From Corynebacterium faecale (GTDB lineage: Bacteria; Actinomycetota; Actinomycetes; Mycobacteriales; Mycobacteriaceae): DNA of 64,000 bases. The stretch lies in assembly GCF_030408735.1 (NCBI RefSeq), contig NZ_CP047204.1:124001-188000 (forward strand), written 5' to 3'. Of this stretch, positions 55,856 through 63,844 are shown in pieces; the stretch's first letter is position 1, and each line of letters begins with the position of its first letter. Below the pieces are notes generated by a model. That model worked only from the letters and a program-made list of their open reading frames with translations. It was not told the origin of the DNA and did not search any database. The position numbers and the translations under genes are program-made.

Positions 55856-55892
55856 AGGGAACCCAGTGCATCTCCCAGCGGTCAAACCAGAT

Positions 55893-56834
55893 ATGGATCA
55901 CACGCAATCAGCGAAGAAAAGAACAGCCTGGACCTACGGGGAGCTCCGCAAGCATGGCTATAGCCGGCGAAGGATCGAAACCTTGGTGAAAGAGGGGAAG
56001 CTGGTGAAATTACTGCACGGAACCTATACCACCAGGGCCAACCCGACAGGGGAGACGGTGTGGGAGGCTATCAACCTGGTCAGGACGGGCCTCGTGTTGG
56101 ATGGGCGTTCGGCAATCGAGGCACATGAGGTGAGGCCGTTGTCATTGCCGCTGGTGGTGAGGGCACCTACTGGCAATACCCGCACCACAACTCCGCATCT
56201 GCTGAGGATAAACCGAGGTCAGAAACGTAGCTATGAGGACCGCGGTGGATATCGGGTGGTGCCGTTGGTGGAGGCGATCCGGGTGTGTCTGGAGGATGGG
56301 TCCATGTCGGAGAAAGATCTTCGGGACGTCACCAATGCCAGGTTCACCGGTGAGAGTGGAATTACACGAATGGTCAGGGAGCTCGCCGCCATGGAAACCA
56401 AGAAGAAGACCACGCTCAGGACGTTTCTGGACAGCTGTGTTTATGGAACGGATAGTGGTTTGGAGTCGCAGTTGGTGGGGAGTCTGCACCGGAAGGGGTT
56501 CAAGACGAAGCAGAATTTCAGGATCGGGGGATACAAGTGGGATGTGTGTATTGAGGAGTTGAAGGTGGTGATTGATGTGGATAGTCGTAAATATCACGGG
56601 GATCCTCTGCATCAGACCTTCATTATTGATCGCTGGAAGACCAATCATGCGCAGCTGCTGGGATGGACCGCGCTGCGCATTACGGAGGATTGCGTCGGGC
56701 ACGTCGCGGTCAGGAAGCTGATCCGGTTGCTGGAACAGGTCAGAGCATTCCGCACGAAAAGTCCGCGGGCGCGCTTGAGGGGGATCGTTGATGAGCCGGT
56801 GTGGATGTGGCATATGATGCTGACTCACTACTAA
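55893..56834 (+). CDS. AbiEi-like winged-helix protein fused to a DUF559-type nuclease-like domain
   Basis: 313 aa from the ATG at 55893; the frame is open through the repeats but those codons look non-coding. N-terminus (residues 12-50, TYGELRKHGYSRRRIETLVKEGKLVKLLHGTYT) resembles the AbiEi winged helix of type IV toxin-antitoxin antitoxins. The C-terminal half (ESQLVGSLHRKGFKTKQNFRIGGYKWDVCIEELKVVIDVDSRKYH, then an N-terminal-type Trp and LGWTALRITEDCV) resembles the Vsr/DUF559 nuclease fold. AbiEii toxin is not adjacent. Probable nucleic-acid-related defence or transfer-associated protein. Confidence 0.75.
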   Translation: MDHTQSAKKRTAWTYGELRKHGYSRRRIETLVKEGKLVKLLHGTYTTRANPTGETVWEAINLVRTGLVLDGRSAIEAHEVRPLSLPLVVRAPTGNTRTTTPHLLRINRGQKRSYEDRGGYRVVPLVEAIRVCLEDGSMSEKDLRDVTNARFTGESGITRMVRELAAMETKKKTTLRTFLDSCVYGTDSGLESQLVGSLHRKGFKTKQNFRIGGYKWDVCIEELKVVIDVDSRKYHGDPLHQTFIIDRWKTNHAQLLGWTALRITEDCVGHVAVRKLIRLLEQVRAFRTKSPRARLRGIVDEPVWMWHMMLTHY

Positions 56835-56844
56835 CCTCGGTCAC

Positions 56845-57129
56845 ATGAGCGATATCCAGCACAGGTGCACAGTGGATGGCCAGGATTACCCCTTCACGTG
56901 GCCAGAAGAACAGACGCTGTTGGATGCACTGCTCGACCAGGATATCCCTGCCTATTATTCCTGCATGGAGGGACACTGTGGCACCTCCCAGGTCACGCTC
57001 ACGGGCGGGCGCTCACACATGCTCAATAATGAGGTGTTGGGGAAATATGAGATCGAGAAGGAGGATCAGGTGCTGGCCTGTCAGGTCCTCCGCGAGGATG
57101 CGGGCCCGTACCACTGCATCTTTGAGTAG
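56845..57129 (+). CDS. 2Fe-2S ferredoxin-like protein with third Cys replaced by Ser
   Basis: 94 aa. Plant-type 2Fe-2S fold: DALLDQDIPAYYSCMEGHCGTSQVTLTGG and LACQVLRED. Three cluster cysteines are C40, C45 and C79. The third of the usual C-x4-C-x2-C-...-C set is Ser48. Ser can serve as a ligand, so a cluster is still possible. The related domain occurs in phenol-hydroxylase/PaaE reductases, but there is no FAD domain here. It follows the AbiEi-like gene by 10 nt. Confidence 0.8.
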   Translation: MSDIQHRCTVDGQDYPFTWPEEQTLLDALLDQDIPAYYSCMEGHCGTSQVTLTGGRSHMLNNEVLGKYEIEKEDQVLACQVLREDAGPYHCIFE

Positions 57130-57132
57130 CCG

Positions 57133-58194
57133 CTAGCGGTCCAACCAGCCTTCGATGCCGCCGTCCAGGCTGGTCAGATTGCCATAACCAGCAGCTTCCA
57201 AAATCGCCACTGCCTGCGCAGATCGGACTCCGGCTGCGCAGTAGACCAGCACCTTCTCGCCCGCAGCCACCTCAGCAGGCACCTCGCCAGACCGGATCGC
57301 TGACAATGGAACATTCACGGCTCCGGGCATGGCATAGGCGGCGAATTCGTGGGGTTCACGGACATCAATTAGCACGGACCCCGGCGCCACCGAATCTGTC
57401 CGTGGCACATCCAACTCCTCGTGGGAGGAGGCTGGTGCCGGTGCCGTCCGTGCCAGTACCACTTCCAGGACACCCGGTGAGCCCAGCACGGGGATGTACT
57501 CCCAGGTCCCATCCATAGAGGAGTAGTACCCCAGCTTGCCTACCAGAGGCTTGCCCACGCCCGTGACCAGCTTCAATGCTTCCATCGCCATCGCTGATCC
57601 GACCACACCCACGACAGGTCCGAGCACCCCGGCCTGGGAGCAGGAGGGAACGGAACCGGCAGGTGGTGGGGTGGGGAAGAGGTCTTCGTAAATCGGTCCG
57701 TGGCCCGCGTGAAAGACGGTGAGCTGGGCATCAAACCCTAAAATGGAGGCCCAGATATGTGGGATCCCCAGAGAGGCGGCGGCCCAGGAAGCCACGTGGC
57801 GGGTCTCGAAGTTGTCGGAGCCGTCGAGGATCATGTCATAACCCTCCAGCATCGACAGCGCATTTGACCAGGTCAATCGCTCCAGTGCCACCTCCACATC
57901 CAGGTCCGGATTCAACGCCAGCATGGCCTCGCGCGCGGATTCCGCCTTGGGCTGCCCGACGCCGGCAGTCGAGTGAATCACCTGGCGGTGCAGATTCGAC
58001 AGGTCCACCAGGTCATCGTCGATGATCAGCACATGCCCCACTCCCGCGCCAGCGAGGTACAGCAGCGCGGGAGACCCCAGGCCGCCGGCACCGATGACGG
58101 CGATGCGGGCGTCGAAAAGCAGCTGTTGGCCGGTCTGACCGACCTCGCCGAGCATGATCTGGCGGCGGTAGCGGGCAATATCTGCGCGTTTCAC
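57133..58194 (-). CDS. moeB: Molybdopterin-synthase adenylyltransferase with C-terminal rhodanese (MoeZ type)
   Basis: 353 aa from the GTG at 58194. Residues 1-245 form the MoeB/ThiF E1 domain: AVIGAGGLGSPALLYLAGAGVGHVLIIDDDLVDLSNLHRQVIH and LDGSDNFETRHV. Residues about 255-353 form a rhodanese with YCAAGVRSA. It adenylates MoaD and supplies sulfur. A second zinc CxxC as in E. coli MoeB is not seen. Overlaps moaE by 4 nt (GTGA). Last gene of the operon. Confidence 0.92.
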   Translation of the reverse strand: MKRADIARYRRQIMLGEVGQTGQQLLFDARIAVIGAGGLGSPALLYLAGAGVGHVLIIDDDLVDLSNLHRQVIHSTAGVGQPKAESAREAMLALNPDLDVEVALERLTWSNALSMLEGYDMILDGSDNFETRHVASWAAASLGIPHIWASILGFDAQLTVFHAGHGPIYEDLFPTPPPAGSVPSCSQAGVLGPVVGVVGSAMAMEALKLVTGVGKPLVGKLGYYSSMDGTWEYIPVLGSPGVLEVVLARTAPAPASSHEELDVPRTDSVAPGSVLIDVREPHEFAAYAMPGAVNVPLSAIRSGEVPAEVAAGEKVLVYCAAGVRSAQAVAILEAAGYGNLTSLDGGIEGWLDR

Positions 58195-58649
58195 AGGCCC
58201 ACCCACTCGGTGTCGCCGCCCACCAATTCCTGTTCTTTCCAGATCGGGACCTGGGCTTTCACGGCGTCGGCAAGCTCGGAGCACGCGTTGAAGGCGTCGT
58301 GGCGGTGCGCGGCGGCCGCAACCACCAAAAATGCGATGTCGCCGATCTGCAGCGCGCCCGTGCGGTGCGCCGTCCACAGTCGGGCACGCGGATGCTTTGC
58401 GACGACCCCGTTCCCCACCTCCCTGATCACCGCATCGGCGGTGGGGTGCGCGGTGTAGGTCAACGAGGACACGCGCGAACCACCGTCGTGGTCGCGGACC
58501 ACGCCCTCGAACACCACGAGCGCACCCATGGCATCGGTGCAGGTTGCTGCCTTGGCTGACGCGAGGAACCCGGTGAGGGGCTTCTCGGTCATGAAAGCAT
58601 CGATGAGTTTTCCGGTCTGTTCACCAACGTAGGCGGGGTCAGTGGTCAT
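58191..58649 (-). CDS. moaE: Molybdopterin synthase catalytic subunit
   Basis: 152 aa. VRDHDGGSRVSSLTYTAHPTADAVIREVGNG, WTAHRTGALQIGDIAFLVVAAAAHRHDAFNACSELADAVKAQVPIWKEQ, the typical MoaE blocks, with catalytic Lys in VKAQVPIWKEQ. With MoaD it converts cyclic pyranopterin monophosphate to molybdopterin. Overlaps moeB and, by 11 nt, the moaB/mog gene. Confidence 0.94.
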   Translation of the reverse strand: MTTDPAYVGEQTGKLIDAFMTEKPLTGFLASAKAATCTDAMGALVVFEGVVRDHDGGSRVSSLTYTAHPTADAVIREVGNGVVAKHPRARLWTAHRTGALQIGDIAFLVVAAAAHRHDAFNACSELADAVKAQVPIWKEQELVGGDTEWVGL

Positions 58650-59124
58650 GGTGTCCTTTCAATGTGGCCAGGAGGTGATCGAGGAGGGGGTCGAGCACGG
58701 CTGCCGCATCACGGGCGGCACCTGTGGACCCGGGCAGAGCCATCACAAACGAGGTTCCGATGGTGCCTGCGACCGCACGTGACAACACCGCGGTGGGCAC
58801 GGATTCCAGGCCCTTGTTCCAGAAGGCATGCACGATACCGGGGATTTCTTTGTCCAGGAAGGGGGTGAGGATTTCCGGGGTGCGGTCATCAGGTGTCAGT
58901 CCCGTACCACCGGACACCAGCAGCACATCGGGTAATCCGAGGCGGTCATTGAGCAGGCTGGACAGGATGTGCGGCAGATCCGCATCGGCGACCACGCGGG
59001 CATCAGGCACCGTGATGCCCCGGCCCCGCAGCCAGCCGACAAGGTAAGCGCCGGAGCGGTCCTCGTACTCGCCGGCCGCCGCGCGTGTAGAGCTGACCAG
59101 CACTAATCCGGTGTGCGCACTCAT
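58639..59124 (-). CDS. mog: Molybdopterin adenylyltransferase-type protein (MoaB/Mog)
   Basis: 161 aa from ATG 59124. [27 protein letters not shown]..., [70 protein letters not shown]. It binds molybdopterin and activates it with AMP ahead of metal insertion by MoeA. MoaB and Mog cannot be told apart with certainty. Overlaps moaC by 4 nt. Confidence 0.88.
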   Translation of the reverse strand: MSAHTGLVLVSSTRAAAGEYEDRSGAYLVGWLRGRGITVPDARVVADADLPHILSSLLNDRLGLPDVLLVSGGTGLTPDDRTPEILTPFLDKEIPGIVHAFWNKGLESVPTAVLSRAVAGTIGTSFVMALPGSTGAARDAAAVLDPLLDHLLATLKGHHDH

Positions 59125-59588
59125 ACCGACCAATCTCCGGACTTACCACCGGACTTGGCGAGCACGCGGATATCAGTGATCACGGCGAGTTTGTCCACGG
59201 CCTTGATCATGTCGTACACCGTCAGCGCGGCGGTGGTGACCGCGGTGAGGGCTTCCATCTCCACGCCGGTCACACCACGGGTTTTCACGGAAGCCTCAAT
59301 GCGCACACCATCGTCGAGGCGCTCAAAATCGACGGTGATCTTGCCCAGCGGCAGGGGATGGCACAGCGGAATGATCTCCGGCGTCTTCTTCGCCCCCATG
59401 ATGCCGGCCACGCGCGCCACAGGCAGCGCATCACCCTTGGGCAGGTCAGCGGCAAAGAGCTTCTCCACCACATCAGTGCGGGTGCGTACAAACCCCTCGG
59501 CTACCGCCGTACGGGTGGTCTCCTCCTTGGCGGTCACATCCACCATGTGTGCAGAACCGTCAGCCCTGACGTGGGTCAAATCGCTCAT
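59121..59588 (-). CDS. moaC: Cyclic pyranopterin monophosphate synthase
   Basis: 155 aa from the ATG at 59586-59588, with AAGGAGAG upstream. [85 protein letters not shown] and [10 protein letters not shown] are the MoaC signature. It makes cPMP from the MoaA product. moaA itself is not in the window. Confidence 0.96.
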   Translation of the reverse strand: MSDLTHVRADGSAHMVDVTAKEETTRTAVAEGFVRTRTDVVEKLFAADLPKGDALPVARVAGIMGAKKTPEIIPLCHPLPLGKITVDFERLDDGVRIEASVKTRGVTGVEMEALTAVTTAALTVYDMIKAVDKLAVITDIRVLAKSGGKSGDWSV

Positions 59589-59615
59589 TGTCTCTCCTTC
59601 AACCAAGTGGGTATC

Positions 59616-60842
59616 TCAACCAAGCGGGTAGATTTCCACGCTGTTTCCTGCCTCCACCGTAGTCCGCGCGCGGACACGAATCAGGCAGGTTGCGCTGGCA
59701 CCCTGGGCGAGCAGGTGGGAGGAGGTTCCCGGAAGTGGGGTGGCCACCAGGCGCCCATCCACGAGCTCCCACCGACCGCGGAGAAACTGATCCCTGGTGT
59801 CCTGCAAACCGGTGGCGGCATCGCCCATCTCAGCGATGATCGGGGTCAACGGCTCTCCCCGCAGCACCGGTGGGATGAACAACGCGAAACTTACCAGCGT
59901 GGAAATCGGATTACCGGGCAGCGCAATGACGGGCGTGCCATGGAATACCGCCAACCCCTGCGGGCCCCCGGGCTGCTGATCCACATGCCCGAACCACGCT
60001 CCCTCGGTGGGCTCCAGGACCTGCCGGATCACCTCGAATTTCCCCTGGCTGATACCCCCGGAAGTGATCACCGCATCGGGTTGATATTGGTCAATGGCCT
60101 GTTCGAGTTGATCAGCCAGGCGCGCCGGGTTGTCATCAGTATGTAACTGGGCGAGCACCTCAATCCCGTGTCGCTTGGCCAGGGCATACAGCAGGGGACC
60201 ATTGGCATCGGGGATGGTGGCTGCGGGCTGGGCGGTGCTGGTGGCGTTCTCTGTTATTTCTGCTATTTCTGTTATTTCTGCGCCGCCGGTCACCGTGATG
60301 ATCCTCAACCGGCGCACCACCTCCACAGACGTGATGCTCTGGCTCGCCAGCAGTGCAATATGCACGGGAGTGAGCTCGGTGTCCGCGGAGATGATCTCCG
60401 CGCCTGCACGGATATCTGATCCTTGTAAACGCATGAACTGGCCGGCGGCCGCGGCGGGGACTGTCACCGCCGTACCTTCAGGAACGAAATCACCCGGCCC
60501 GGTTTTCTCCACCGCGACCACCGCCGCAGTACCGGAAGGCAACCGGGCACCGGTCATGATGGGGCAGAGGGAGGCGTCGTCAAGCCCTTGTGGGTACACC
60601 GTGGCGGGGTCCACCCCGGCCGCCACCGTCGGACCCACCGGGAAGATGCCTCCGGCCAGCTGCGCGGTACTGAGTGCGTAACCGTCCATCTGGGAGTTAT
60701 CAAAACGCGGAGAATCCCACCGGGCACTGACCGGGCCGGCGGTGCGGCGATCCAGCGCGGCGTGCAGATCCACCGTCTCACTGCCCAGTGGTGGGAGGAG
60801 TGATCTGATCTCATCCACGTGCTGTTCGGGTGTACGGGACAT
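59616..60842 (-). CDS. moeA: Molybdopterin molybdotransferase MoeA
   Basis: 408 aa from the ATG at 60840-60842, with GGAAGGAAACACC upstream. LPPLGSETVDLHAALDRRTAG, SPRFDNSQMDGYAL, VYPQGLDDASLCPIMTGARLP, and the molybdate domain AVITSGGISQGKFEVIRQVL with VFHGTPVIALPGNPISTLVSF. It inserts molybdate into adenylylated molybdopterin. A 9-bp tandem repeat (EITEIAEITEN) interrupts the domain-linking region. Confidence 0.94.
   Translation of the reverse strand: MSRTPEQHVDEIRSLLPPLGSETVDLHAALDRRTAGPVSARWDSPRFDNSQMDGYALSTAQLAGGIFPVGPTVAAGVDPATVYPQGLDDASLCPIMTGARLPSGTAAVVAVEKTGPGDFVPEGTAVTVPAAAAGQFMRLQGSDIRAGAEIISADTELTPVHIALLASQSITSVEVVRRLRIITVTGGAEITEIAEITENATSTAQPAATIPDANGPLLYALAKRHGIEVLAQLHTDDNPARLADQLEQAIDQYQPDAVITSGGISQGKFEVIRQVLEPTEGAWFGHVDQQPGGPQGLAVFHGTPVIALPGNPISTLVSFALFIPPVLRGEPLTPIIAEMGDAATGLQDTRDQFLRGRWELVDGRLVATPLPGTSSHLLAQGASATCLIRVRARTTVEAGNSVEIYPLG
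60253..60279. repeat. 9-bp in-frame tandem repeat inside moeA
   Basis: Three units (GTTATTTCT, GCTATTTCT, GTTATTTCT) that encode a repeated Glu-Ile-Thr/Ala in MoeA. The AT-rich units contrast with the GC-rich gene. Length polymorphism between strains is likely. Confidence 0.75.
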
Positions 60843-60862
60843 GGTGTGTTTCCTTCCGCCGC

Positions 60863-61834
60863 TCAACGGGACTGCCGGGACTGCCCGGGTTGCCTGGATT
60901 GAGGCTGCCCGGGTTGCTGTCGTGAAAACATCCTGATCACTCCGATCGCTCCGATGATCAGCACATACACCGCCAACAACATGATGACCGCCCCCAGAGC
61001 CCGATCCATGTCATTGGAGCTCAAGCCCAACTCGATGTGCAGGGGAATGGTGCGGGTGATACCAGCGACGTTACCCGCGAAAGTCAGCGTCGCACCATAC
61101 TCACCCAGCGCGCGGGCGAAACCAAGGATCATGCCCATCGCGATCCCGGGCAGGCTCAGCGGGATGATCACCCGCCACATCACCTCCCACCGGGTGGCGC
61201 CCTCGGTGGCGGCGAGTTCCTCAAAACGCAGGGGAATGCCGCGTAAGGCGATGACCACCGTGGACACGAAGAAGGGCAGCGCCACAAACACCTGGGTGAT
61301 CACCACCGCGGACGTGGTGAATGTGACCGGCATGCCGAGCTGATCCAAATACTGACCCAGAAAACCCCTGCGCCCCCATAGGAAAGTCAGAGCCAGACCC
61401 GACACCACCGGGGACAAAACCAGCGGTGCGTAGACCAGCACCTGAACCACAGCAACCCACCGGCGATGATTCCGGCCATGATGGTGCAGGGCCAAGGCCA
61501 GTGGAAATCCGAGCAATGCGCACAATCCGGTGGCCACCAGTGCTGTTCGGATGGATAATCCCACCGTCTGCAGGGCTTCCGGCTGGGTGAGCAGTTCCCA
61601 TGACCTGAACCACGGGATGTGCAGGATCAGTGCGAGGATCGGCCCCAGGATGAACAGCAGAGCGATGGTGGCCGGGATCAGCAACCAGGTGGGCAGGCTG
61701 AAATTGGGGACCCGCGCCGGGCTCAGCAACCAGGTGGGCAGGCTGAAATTGGGGACCCGCGCCGGGCTCAGGGATCTCCCAACGCCCCCAATACTGTTGG
61801 CTCCGCCGTGCCCGTTAGTCTGTTCCGAACCCAT
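60863..61834 (-). CDS. modB: Molybdate ABC transporter permease ModB
   Basis: 323 aa, about 50 aa longer at the N-terminus than typical. ModB core with six helices and the EAA loop (LRFEELAATEGATRWEVMWRVIIPLSLPGIAMGMILGFARALGEYGATLTFAGN). The N-terminus has a perfect 15-residue duplication (LSPARVPNFSLPTWL), from a 45-bp DNA repeat. The start overlaps the end of modA by 20 nt. It begins 21 nt before moeA's upstream neighbour. Confidence 0.92.
   Translation of the reverse strand: MGSEQTNGHGGANSIGGVGRSLSPARVPNFSLPTWLLSPARVPNFSLPTWLLIPATIALLFILGPILALILHIPWFRSWELLTQPEALQTVGLSIRTALVATGLCALLGFPLALALHHHGRNHRRWVAVVQVLVYAPLVLSPVVSGLALTFLWGRRGFLGQYLDQLGMPVTFTTSAVVITQVFVALPFFVSTVVIALRGIPLRFEELAATEGATRWEVMWRVIIPLSLPGIAMGMILGFARALGEYGATLTFAGNVAGITRTIPLHIELGLSSNDMDRALGAVIMLLAVYVLIIGAIGVIRMFSRQQPGQPQSRQPGQSRQSR
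61679..61768. repeat. Perfect 45-bp tandem duplication at the modB 5' end
   Basis: Two identical 45-bp units (61679-61723 and 61724-61768), in frame, encoding two identical 15-residue segments of the ModB N-terminus. Identity across both copies implies a recent event or strong constraint. Confidence 0.95.
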
Positions 61835-62594
61835 AACCTGCGAGGATACCCTGGGCGCTTTCTGAGGTCAGGAACTCCGCGAAGGCAACGGCCACATCAT
61901 TATCCCGCCCCCGCGTTGTCAGTGCCGCCGGATAGTCATTCGGAGGCGTCCCGTCGAGCTCAATGACCGTGATGTCCCGCGTACTGCCCAGAGCTTGTGC
62001 ATCAGTGGAGTAAATGAAGCCGGCATCCACCGCGCCGGTGGCGATCTTCGTGGTCACATCGTTCACATTGGCCTCCTCGGAGCTGGTGGCTAAATCCACC
62101 CCGGCGTGCTCAAGTGCGGTGGTGGCGAGGGCACCACACGGAACCTCAGGAGCGCAGATGGCAATCAGATGGTCGGTGGTATCGGCCAGCTCCCGGATCT
62201 GGGCGGGATTGCCGTCGGCGGTGGCCAGCACCAACCGGTTGGTGGCGATGACCTCCACCTCGGAGCTGGTGAACTCCTCCAGTGCAAGGGCTTTGTCCAT
62301 GGTGGCTCCATCGGCTGAGATGAACAGGTCTGCGGGCGCACCTTCTCCCAACTGGCGGACTAGGGCGGCAGAACCGGCGAAGTTGAACACGATCTCCGCG
62401 TCGGGGTGGTCCTCCGCAAAGGTTTCGGCGAGGTGTTCTCCCACGGTGCCCAGCGAGGCCGCTGCGAAGACATGGGCGGTGCCGGAATCACGGTCCGAAC
62501 CAGAGCCAGAGTCGGATGATAGGCATCCTGCCAGCAGGAATACTGCGACCAACAAGACAGGAATGCTGAGGATGAACCTGAACCCTTGCTTCAT
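61815..62594 (-). CDS. modA: Molybdate-binding lipoprotein ModA
   Basis: 259 aa. Lipobox LLAGC (Cys about residue 24), Ser/Gly/Asp-rich linker, then the ModA binding fold: VFAAASLGTVGEHLAETFAEDHPDAEIVFNFAGSAALVRQLGEGAPADLFISADGATM and a second lobe ending YGFGTD. It captures molybdate for ModBC. First gene of the modAB-moeA-moaC-mog-moaE-moeB run on the minus strand. Confidence 0.93.
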   Translation of the reverse strand: MKQGFRFILSIPVLLVAVFLLAGCLSSDSGSGSDRDSGTAHVFAAASLGTVGEHLAETFAEDHPDAEIVFNFAGSAALVRQLGEGAPADLFISADGATMDKALALEEFTSSEVEVIATNRLVLATADGNPAQIRELADTTDHLIAICAPEVPCGALATTALEHAGVDLATSSEEANVNDVTTKIATGAVDAGFIYSTDAQALGSTRDITVIELDGTPPNDYPAALTTRGRDNDVAVAFAEFLTSESAQGILAGYGFGTD

Positions 62595-62664
62595 GGAGTC
62601 GCCTTTCCTACGATTGGGGCAGTATTAAATTGAGCGTAATTGAGAAAGCGTGTGAATACCGGCC

Positions 62665-62922
62665 ATGGACATTCATTATTTCGCGGCTGCCCGCGCGGCC
62701 CGTGGGGTTGACCGGGAGACCATCGCAGGGCAGGATGCGACCCTTCGTGATCTCCTGATCCGCCTGGGCGAGGAGAACACCGACACCACCGCCGCAGGTA
62801 TGACCTTGGCGCAGGTCTTTGACCGCTGCACCTTCCTCATCGATGGCCGTTCCGCCCAGCCCGACGCCTCCCTGGCCGGTGTCTCCCGCGTGGATGTACT
62901 GCCGCCCTTCGCCGGTGGTTAA
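62665..62922 (+). CDS. moaD: Molybdopterin synthase sulfur-carrier subunit (MoaD/ThiS family)
   Basis: 85 aa ending in the carrier tail PPFAGG with the terminal Gly-Gly that MoeB adenylates and thiocarboxylates. N-terminal MDIHYFAAARAARGVDRETIA is MoaD-like. It is on the plus strand between modA and modC, both minus, and its stop overlaps that of modC by 4 nt. Diverges from modA (70-nt gap). Confidence 0.9.
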   Translation: MDIHYFAAARAARGVDRETIAGQDATLRDLLIRLGEENTDTTAAGMTLAQVFDRCTFLIDGRSAQPDASLAGVSRVDVLPPFAGG

Positions 62923-63839
62923 ACCGGAAAAGTGAAGATCCTGCGTGGTTCCAGACGGACTGTGTCGCCTACCGCGAACGGCCCCTCGGACACCCCGGCG
63001 CCCATGGCCGTGCGGATCAACCAACCCGGTCCCAGGTAAGTCACCTGTTCCACCGCCACCCCGTCGCCTGCAGCCACGACGGTGACCTCCTCCGGCCTGC
63101 TGGCCGTGACTTGGGTGCCGTGTTTATCCACATTCAACCTCGTCCTCGCCAGAAACTCCGCCACAAACAAACTCGCCGGGGAGTCAATCAACTCCTCTGG
63201 GCGCCCCGCCTGAGCAACCCGCCCGTCCTGCAGAATGACCATCTGATCGGCTAAGGCGAAGGCCTCGTCCTTGGAATGGGTGACATAGACAAACGTCAAC
63301 CCGAGATCCCGCTGAATCTGCCGGAGATCATCAAGGATGTCTCGGGCGAGTTGTTCATCCAGATGCGCCATGGGTTCATCAAAGAGATACACCTGCACCT
63401 GCCTGATCAGGGCCCTGGCGATACCCACCCGCTGTTTCTGCCCACCGGATAGTTGCGAGATCCTCCGCCCGGCCAGGTGATCAATGCGCAGCATGGAAAG
63501 AACCTCCCTGACCCGTCCTGCCACCTCAGCCCCGGAACAACGGGAGCCACGCAGCCGCAGCGGGAAAGCGACATTATCCGCCACGGTGAGATGCGGGTAG
63601 AGGGGAGCATCCTGAAAACACAGGGCGGTCGACCCTAATTCCACCGGTTGCCCATCGATGCTCACCTCACCGGAATCCGGTGCGTCCAGACCTGCGAGCA
63701 ACCGCAGCAGGGTGGTTTTGCCGCTCCCCGAAGGGCCCACGATCGTGGTGATGGAACCGGATGGAACCTCCAAGGTCACCTCATCCAGGGCGGTGACCCC
63801 GTCGAACACCCTGCTTACGCCCTGTACCTGCAGTGCCAC
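62919..63839 (-). CDS. modC: Molybdate ABC transporter ATPase ModC
   Basis: 306 aa. Walker A GPSGSGKTTLLRLLAGL, signature LSGGQKQRVGIARAL, Walker B VYLFDEPMAHLD and FVYVTHSKDEAFAL. The last 70 residues are a TOBE-like domain (GDGVAVEQVTYLGPGWLIRTAMG...VGDTVRLEPR). It powers molybdate uptake with ModAB. The general sugar/CysA-like sequence leaves some room for another substrate, but the neighbours favour molybdate. Confidence 0.85.
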   Translation of the reverse strand: MALQVQGVSRVFDGVTALDEVTLEVPSGSITTIVGPSGSGKTTLLRLLAGLDAPDSGEVSIDGQPVELGSTALCFQDAPLYPHLTVADNVAFPLRLRGSRCSGAEVAGRVREVLSMLRIDHLAGRRISQLSGGQKQRVGIARALIRQVQVYLFDEPMAHLDEQLARDILDDLRQIQRDLGLTFVYVTHSKDEAFALADQMVILQDGRVAQAGRPEELIDSPASLFVAEFLARTRLNVDKHGTQVTASRPEEVTVVAAGDGVAVEQVTYLGPGWLIRTAMGAGVSEGPFAVGDTVRLEPRRIFTFPV

Positions 63840-63844
63840 GTGGA

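Noticed and set aside
55677..55892. N-terminal extension of the AbiEi-like protein through the repeats
   Set aside because: Those codons come from the palindromic repeats (Gly/Trp/Leu-rich). The ATG at 55893 starts the recognisable domain.
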